Of a stretch of DNA of 17,856 nt, positions 13,639 through 17,856 are shown in pieces. The DNA is taken from positions 1 through 17,856 of the forward strand of contig JBPCRS010000165.1 in assembly GCA_050996575.1 (NCBI GenBank), written 5' to 3'. The notes beneath the pieces were generated by a model. The model searched no databases. It was not told the origin of the DNA and was given only the letters and a program-made list of their open reading frames with translations. The translations under genes were made by a program, and so were the position numbers. Each line of letters begins with the position of its first letter. The first letter of the stretch is position 1. Source of the DNA: DASUSH01 sp050996575. Lineage in GTDB: Bacteria > Actinomycetota > Thermoleophilia > Solirubrobacterales > 70-9.

Positions 13639-14394
13639 ATGACTGAGAAACCGCTGGATGGCAAGGTTGCATTGATCACAGGAGCCTCGTCGGGAATCGG
13701 CGAGGCGACGGCCGAGATCCTGGCCGGGGCGGGCGCACATGTCGCCCTCGCCGCCCGTCGCAAGGACCGAATCGACGCGCTCGCCGAGAAGATCAACGGT
13801 GCGGGCGGTAAGGCGCTCGCGATTGAGACCGACGTCTCCGAAGAGCGGCAGGCCCAGGCGATGGTCAAGCGGACGACCGACGAGCTCGGCGGACTCCACA
13901 TTCTCGTCAACAACGCCGGCGTAATGCTGCTCGGCCCGGTCGCCGGCGCCGACACCGGCGAGTGGCGGCGGATGATCGACGTCAACCTGCTCGGCCTGCT
14001 CTACGCGACCCACGCGACGCTGCCGGTGATGGGCGCGGCGGGGGAGGGGCACGTGATCAACGTCTCCTCGGTTGCCGGACGGACCGCCTCGATGGGCTCG
14101 GCCGTCTACAACATGACCAAGTGGGGCGTCACCGGCTTTTCCGAGGGCCTGCGCCAGGAGGTCCTGCATGCCGGCGTCCGAGTTACGTGCGTTGAGCCCG
14201 GATTCGTCGACACCGAACTCCAGGGCCACAACGAGCACCCGATGGTCGTCGACGCGATCGAGAAGATGACCGAGCAGATCGGCGACCTGCTTCAGGCCGA
14301 GGACATCGCCAATGCCGTCCTCTACGCGGTCACCCAGCCGCAGCACGTGAGCATCAACGAGGTGCTCGTGCGGCCGACGAGGCAGCAGCGCTAA
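13639..14394 (+). CDS. SDR family NAD(P)-dependent oxidoreductase
   Basis: A 251-residue classical short-chain dehydrogenase. The nucleotide-binding motif TGASSGIG is at 14-21, with R40 and R41 after the second strand favouring NADPH. NNAG is at 91-94. The catalytic tetrad is complete: N116, S144, Y157 and K161 (YNMTK), with usual spacing. The segment PGFVDTEL (after the active site) is typical. Length is normal. The substrate is unknown; close relatives are annotated as general SDR or clavulanate-dehydrogenase-like enzymes. It ends only 33 bases before the XRE-cupin gene, which has its own promoter. A role in leucine synthesis is neither shown nor needed. Confidence 0.9.
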   Translation: MTEKPLDGKVALITGASSGIGEATAEILAGAGAHVALAARRKDRIDALAEKINGAGGKALAIETDVSEERQAQAMVKRTTDELGGLHILVNNAGVMLLGPVAGADTGEWRRMIDVNLLGLLYATHATLPVMGAAGEGHVINVSSVAGRTASMGSAVYNMTKWGVTGFSEGLRQEVLHAGVRVTCVEPGFVDTELQGHNEHPMVVDAIEKMTEQIGDLLQAEDIANAVLYAVTQPQHVSINEVLVRPTRQQR

Positions 14395-14397
14395 TCC

Positions 14398-14423
14398 CGT
14401 ACGTCCGTACGTGATAACGTACG
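14398..14423 (+). promoter_or_regulatory. triple CGTACGT operator overlapping the regulator promoter
   Basis: Three half sites lie in 26 bases: CGTACGT (14398-14404), CGTACGT (14406-14412) and ACGTACG (14417-14423). The second and third make a perfect 7-4-7 inverted repeat with spacer GATA; the first two are direct repeats with an 8-base period. The third overlaps the putative -10 box TAACGT. The gene directly downstream encodes an XRE-cupin regulator, so autoregulation by repression is the natural reading. Confidence 0.65.
14415..14420 (+). promoter_or_regulatory. putative -10 box (TAACGT) for the XRE-cupin/leuCD operon
   Basis: TAACGT lies 7 nt before GTG 14428, with no Shine-Dalgarno. It is embedded in the CGTACGT operator, so bound protein would block polymerase. 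It probably drives the regulator, leuC, leuD, the methyltransferase and leuB. Confidence 0.45.
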
Positions 14424-14427
14424 CCGC

Positions 14428-15018
14428 GTGAACGCAACGGCACAGGTCGAGAACGGGGTCCCGGCGGTCGGCGATCGCGTTCGCGCGTTGCGCGAGGCGA
14501 TGGACATGTCGCTGCGCGACCTCGCCGAGCGCACCGGTGTATCGGCGCCGATGCTCTCCCAGGTCGAGCGCGGCGAGACCAGCCCGACGCTTGCGGTCGC
14601 GGCGAAGATCGCCGCCGGGCTCGAGCTCAGCCTTTCGCAGCTGCTGCGCCTCGACGAGGGCTCGAACGTCGTCGTCACCCGGCGCGCCCAGCGCCGCCGC
14701 AGCCGTCGTGGCGGCCATCGCGTCGAGGAACTGACCCCGCCACTCCCCGGCCAGCGCGCCGAGCTCTCGCTGCACGCCCTCGACCCCGGCGCCTCGACCG
14801 GCGGCGCCGGCGACCCGCCGATCCACGAGCCCGGAAGTCGCGAGACGATCTACGTCAGCGCCGGTAGCGCGCTGCTCGTCGTCGACGGCGAGCGGCACGA
14901 GCTTTCCGAGGGTGACGCGGTCACGTTCGACGCCGACCTGCCGCACCACTTCGAGAACGACGGTGACGAACTCGCGGAGCTGCTCGCAGTCGTCGCGGCC
15001 GGACTGAGAAGGAGTTGA
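14428..15018 (+). CDS. XRE family transcriptional regulator with cupin sensor domain
   Basis: A 196-residue regulator. Residues about 15-73 form an XRE/Cro-type helix-turn-helix (VGDRVRALREAMDMSLRDLA, then SAPMLSQVERGETSPTL), followed by a basic linker (RRAQRRRSRRGGHR, about 85-98). Residues about 110-190 form a cupin with the pattern HEPGSRETIYVSAGSALLVVDGE and a later DLPHHFEN. XRE-cupin proteins usually bind a small metabolite in the cupin and regulate adjacent catabolic or biosynthetic genes. Here the stop is only 5 nt before leuC's ATG, so it is in the leuCD operon. A leucine-pathway ligand is plausible but unproven. The start is GTG 14428, 7 nt after a -10-like box inside the CGTACGT repeats, suggesting leaderless, autoregulated expression. 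The first cupin motif is degenerate (one clear His, H in IHEP). Confidence 0.88.
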   Translation: MNATAQVENGVPAVGDRVRALREAMDMSLRDLAERTGVSAPMLSQVERGETSPTLAVAAKIAAGLELSLSQLLRLDEGSNVVVTRRAQRRRSRRGGHRVEELTPPLPGQRAELSLHALDPGASTGGAGDPPIHEPGSRETIYVSAGSALLVVDGERHELSEGDAVTFDADLPHHFENDGDELAELLAVVAAGLRRS

Positions 15019-15023
15019 CGACG

Positions 15024-16406
15024 ATGCCAAAGACCCTGTTCGACAAGATCTGGAAGGCCCACGAGGTTGCCGACGGGCTGATCTACATCGACCTCCACCT
15101 CGTCCACGAGGTGACCTCGCCGCAGGCGTTCGAGGGTCTGCGGCTCGAGGGCCGGACGGTGCGCCGGCCCGACCGCACTGTCGCCACCGCCGACCACAAT
15201 GTGCCCACCGACGGCACCCCGACGGCGAAGATGATCGCCGACGAGCTCTCACGCAAGCAGGTCGAGGCGCTTGAGCGAAATGCGGAAGAGTTCGGCATTC
15301 CGATCTACTCGCTCGGCTCCGAGCGCCAGGGCATCGTCCACGTGATCGGCCCCGAGCTCGGTGTCACCCAGCCGGGGATGACGATCGTATGCGGCGATTC
15401 GCACACCTCGACCCACGGCGCCTTTGGCGCGCTGGCCTTCGGCATCGGCACCTCCGAGGTCGAGCACGTGCTCGCCACTCAATGCATGGTCCAGCGAAGG
15501 CCGCGGACGATGCGGATCCTCTACTCGGGTGAGCTCGGCCCCGGAGTCACGCCCAAGGACCTGATCCTGGCGACGATCGGCCGGCTCGGCACCGGCGGCA
15601 TGGCCGGTCACGCCGTCGAGTATGCCGGTGCGCCGATCGCGGCGCTCACCATGGAGGGCCGGATGACGATTTGCAACATGACGATCGAGGGCGGCGGCCG
15701 CGCCGGGATGATCGCCCCCGACGAGACCACCTTCGAGTGGGTCGAGGACAAGGACGCCGCGCCCTCCGACTTCGAGGCCGCGGTCGCGCGCTGGCGCGAG
15801 CTGCCCACCGACGACGGGGCCGAGTTCGACACCGAGATCGAGATCGACGCCGGCGTGATCTCGCCGATGGTCCCCTGGGGGACCAACCCCGGGCAGGTTG
15901 TCGAGGTCACCGGCGAGGTCCCCGACCCGGCGTCGCTCGAGCTCGACGAGCGCGAGACCGCCGAGCGAGCGCTGACCTACATGGCGCTCGAGCCGGGGAC
16001 GCCGATGCGCGAGATCAAGCTCGACCGCGTCTTCCTCGGCTCTTGCACGAACTCGCGAATCGGCGATCTGCGCGAGGCCGCCGGCGTCGTTGCGGGCCGC
16101 AAGGTCGCCGATCACGTCGAGGGGATGGTCGTGCCCGGCTCGGCGCAGGTCAAGGCGCAAGCCGAGGCCGAGGGGCTCGACGAGATCTTCCGCGCCGCCG
16201 GCTTCGACTGGCGCGGCGCCGGATGCTCGATGTGCCTCGGGATGAACCCCGACACGCTCGCGCCCGGCGAGCGCTGCGCCTCGACCTCGAACCGAAACTT
16301 CGAGGGCCGCCAGGGCAAGGGCGGGCGCACCCACCTCGTCTCGCCGCGGATGGCCGCCGCCGCGGCGATTGAGGGCAACTTCGTCGACATCAGGGAGTGG
16401 AGCTAA
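15024..16406 (+). CDS. leuC: 3-isopropylmalate dehydratase, large subunit
   Basis: A 460-residue aconitase-family protein; with LeuD it isomerises 2-isopropylmalate to 3-isopropylmalate in leucine synthesis. Family motifs include ATADHNVPT, VCGDSHTSTHGAFGALAFGIGTSEVEHVLATQ, and the 4Fe-4S ligands C341 (GSCTNSR), C401 and C404 (GCSMCLGMN). The C-terminal STSNRNFEGRQG is the usual signature. A good Shine-Dalgarno GAAGGAG (15008-15014) lies 9 nt before ATG 15024; the TTG at 15015 is too close to it to be the start. The gene begins 5 nt after the regulator's stop and its TAA overlaps the leuD ATG by one base, so the three are co-transcribed. Length and motifs are intact. Confidence 0.96.
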   Translation: MPKTLFDKIWKAHEVADGLIYIDLHLVHEVTSPQAFEGLRLEGRTVRRPDRTVATADHNVPTDGTPTAKMIADELSRKQVEALERNAEEFGIPIYSLGSERQGIVHVIGPELGVTQPGMTIVCGDSHTSTHGAFGALAFGIGTSEVEHVLATQCMVQRRPRTMRILYSGELGPGVTPKDLILATIGRLGTGGMAGHAVEYAGAPIAALTMEGRMTICNMTIEGGGRAGMIAPDETTFEWVEDKDAAPSDFEAAVARWRELPTDDGAEFDTEIEIDAGVISPMVPWGTNPGQVVEVTGEVPDPASLELDERETAERALTYMALEPGTPMREIKLDRVFLGSCTNSRIGDLREAAGVVAGRKVADHVEGMVVPGSAQVKAQAEAEGLDEIFRAAGFDWRGAGCSMCLGMNPDTLAPGERCASTSNRNFEGRQGKGGRTHLVSPRMAAAAAIEGNFVDIREWS

Positions 16407-16969
16407 TGGAGCCGATTGACGTAATCGAAGGTGACGTCTCGGTGCTCGACCGCGCCGACGTCGATACCGACCAGATCATCCCGAAGCAGTTCCTGAAACG
16501 GGTCGAGCGCACCGGCTTCGGCGAGTTCCTCTTCTATGACTGGATCCGCGACGGTGAGATCGAGCTCTCGCCGAATCCGATCCTCGTCTCCGGGCGCAAC
16601 TTCGGTTGCGGCTCCTCGCGCGAGCACGCCCCCTGGGCGCTTCAGGACTTCGGCTTCGAGTCGATCATTGCGCCCTCGTTCGCCGACATCTTCTACGGCA
16701 ACTGCACGAAGATCGGGCTGCTGCCGGTGATCCTCGCCGAGCAGCACTGCCGCGGGGTCGCCGAAGCCGGCCGGGCGCGGATCGACGTCGACGACCAGAC
16801 CGTTGACTACGCCGGCGGCGTGGTCCGCTTCGAAATTGACGAGGAGGTCAAGCACCGCCTTCGCCACGGCCTTGACGACATCGGCATGACGCTTCAGCGC
16901 GCCGAGGAGATCGACGCTTACGAGGATTCGGGCAAGGCCGACAACGCGCCTTCGACGGCCGTGCTTTGA
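16406..16969 (+). CDS. leuD: 3-isopropylmalate dehydratase, small subunit
   Basis: A 187-residue swivel-domain subunit that completes the LeuCD active site. Motifs: DVDTDQIIPKQFLK near residues 19-32, FGCGSSREHAPWAL (the family's G-S/C-G-SSREHA loop), and IIAPSFADIFYGNCTKIGLLPV. The start ATG 16406-16408 overlaps the leuC stop (TAATG), implying translational coupling; GGAG at 16399-16402 is a plausible Shine-Dalgarno. A GTG at 16397 is in frame but would lengthen the overlap and the N-terminus without family support. The stop is 7 nt before the methyltransferase gene. Confidence 0.96.
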   Translation: MEPIDVIEGDVSVLDRADVDTDQIIPKQFLKRVERTGFGEFLFYDWIRDGEIELSPNPILVSGRNFGCGSSREHAPWALQDFGFESIIAPSFADIFYGNCTKIGLLPVILAEQHCRGVAEAGRARIDVDDQTVDYAGGVVRFEIDEEVKHRLRHGLDDIGMTLQRAEEIDAYEDSGKADNAPSTAVL

Positions 16970-16976
16970 TCCGACC

Positions 16977-17726
16977 GTGACCGACTGGGACGCGGCGACC
17001 TACGACGAAGTATCCGACCCTCAGGAGAATTGGGGCCTCGAGGTCCTCGGCCGGCTCGAGCTCGCCGGCGATGAGACCGTGCTCGACGCCGGCTGCGGCT
17101 CGGGTCGGCTGACCCGCCACCTTCTCGAGCGGTTGCCGAACGGCAAGGTGATCGGGGTCGATGCGTCTCCCTCGATGATCGAAAAGGCGCGCGAGAACCT
17201 CGGCGCTCGGGTCGAGCTGCACGAAGCGAATCTGCTCGAGTTCAGCCTGCCCGAGCCGGTAGACGCAGTCTTCTCGAACGCGACCTTCCATTGGGTGACC
17301 GACCACGACCGGCTCTTCGCCACCCTTCACGGACTGCTCCGGCCCGGCGGCGCGCTCGAGGCCCAATGCGGCGGCCGGGGCAATATTGCCGAGGTCGACA
17401 ACGTGATTTCGAGCCTCGAGGGGGACGAGCGGTTCGCGCCCTACCTGCGGACGATGGTCCGCCCATGGAACTTCGCCAGTGTCGACGACACCGAGACCCG
17501 GCTGGAGCGTTCCGGCTTCGCCGTCTCCGCGGTCTGGCTCGAGGATCAGCCGACGACCCCGCCCGATCCTCGCGCCTTCGTTACCGCTTCGGTGCTCCAA
17601 CACCATCTCGACCGGCTTCCGGAGAACCTGCATGAGTCGTTCATCGACGCCGTGCTGGAGATGCTGCCGCGGCCGCTGACCCTCGAGTACATCCGGCTCA
17701 ACATCTCGGCCCGAAAGCCGGCGTGA
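16977..17726 (+). CDS. class I SAM methyltransferase, trans-aconitate methyltransferase-like
   Basis: A 249-residue Rossmann-fold methyltransferase. The N-terminus DWDAATYDEVS resembles the Tam family (bacterial trans-aconitate 2-methyltransferase begins with D-W-(N/D)-x-x-x-Y). Motif I is VLDAGCGSG (35-43), the SAM-ribose acidic residue is D62 (GVDASPSMI), and FSNATFHWVTDHDRLF (99-114) is the characteristic Tam-like post-motif. Length matches Tam (about 250). It sits 7 nt after leuD and its TGA overlaps the leuB GTG, so it is fully embedded in the leucine operon. Yeast Tmt1, of similar activity, methylates both trans-aconitate and 3-isopropylmalate. LeuCD makes 3-isopropylmalate and LeuB consumes it, so a 3-isopropylmalate or aconitate carboxylate as substrate is an attractive inference. 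A generic methyltransferase remains possible. Confidence 0.82.
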   Translation: MTDWDAATYDEVSDPQENWGLEVLGRLELAGDETVLDAGCGSGRLTRHLLERLPNGKVIGVDASPSMIEKARENLGARVELHEANLLEFSLPEPVDAVFSNATFHWVTDHDRLFATLHGLLRPGGALEAQCGGRGNIAEVDNVISSLEGDERFAPYLRTMVRPWNFASVDDTETRLERSGFAVSAVWLEDQPTTPPDPRAFVTASVLQHHLDRLPENLHESFIDAVLEMLPRPLTLEYIRLNISARKPA

Positions 17727-17856
17727 GCGCCCGCCTCATCCTCCTTCCCGGCGACGGGATCGGACCCGAGATCGCCGCCGCCGCCGAGCGCCTGCTCGAC
17801 GCGCTCGGCGGGGTCGAGACCGAAGAGCGGATCGTCGGCGGCGCCTCGATCGACGC
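17723..17856 (+). CDS. leuB: 3-isopropylmalate dehydrogenase, N-terminal part (partial)
   Basis: The first 44 codons of a gene that runs off the window. It starts at GTG 17723, overlapping the methyltransferase stop (GTGA). The N-terminus MSARLILLPGDGIGPEI carries the LLPGDGIGPE signature of the isocitrate/isopropylmalate dehydrogenase family. Context after leuCD makes leuB far more likely than isocitrate or tartrate dehydrogenase. LeuB oxidatively decarboxylates 3-isopropylmalate with NAD. Catalytic residues lie beyond the window. Confidence 0.9.
   Translation, partial: MSARLILLPGDGIGPEIAAAAERLLDALGGVETEERIVGGASID

Overview
The window is GC-rich (roughly two thirds G+C by eye) with strong G/C preference at third codon positions, so most long open frames on the opposite strand are codon-bias shadows. 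Protein families (DUF2510/DUF4190 membrane proteins, DUF4389, a secreted RTX-type Ca-binding protein, long type SerA with ASB and ACT domains) and many leaderless-looking starts point to an actinobacterium. The flavour is that of Thermoleophilia/Solirubrobacterales, but that rank is inference.

Layout: 1-105 is the tail of ilvC (ketol-acid reductoisomerase), followed closely by a duplicated DUF4389 membrane protein. A minus-strand pair (cupin, YjbQ family) follows, then two plus-strand DUF4190 membrane proteins. At 2840-8423 a plus-strand run holds a class V aminotransferase, serA, an alpha/beta hydrolase, a VAT-1-like quinone oxidoreductase and a conserved membrane protein. An AI-2E-family transporter (minus) converges on that run and diverges from a small secreted RTX protein (plus). 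Next come a leucine-rich leader peptide and leuA, a membrane-anchored GH113-like glycosidase (minus), a 430-base non-coding stretch with a strong hairpin, an SDR dehydrogenase, and finally an operon: XRE-cupin regulator, leuC, leuD, a trans-aconitate-methyltransferase-like protein and the start of leuB.

How it fits together: ilvC, leuA, leuC, leuD and leuB form an interrupted branched-chain/leucine locus, with serine biosynthesis (serA plus a probable partner aminotransferase) inside it. The leucine genes seem to carry two different controls. leuA is preceded by a 20-codon leader peptide with six consecutive Leu codons, and those codons are complementary to the leuA Shine-Dalgarno sequence, which suggests translational attenuation. 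leuCD sits behind an XRE-cupin regulator whose promoter carries three CGTACGT-type half sites.

The most interesting items are the leuA leader and its anti-SD pairing, the methyltransferase lying exactly between the enzymes that make and consume 3-isopropylmalate, the CGTACGT operator, a 19-codon upstream ORF plus start-codon palindrome before the oxidoreductase, and a repeated TANNNT box 6-9 nt upstream of eight start codons. I saw no CRISPR array, insertion sequence, rRNA or tRNA. No wholly novel system is evident: most of the window is metabolic core genome with noteworthy regulation.
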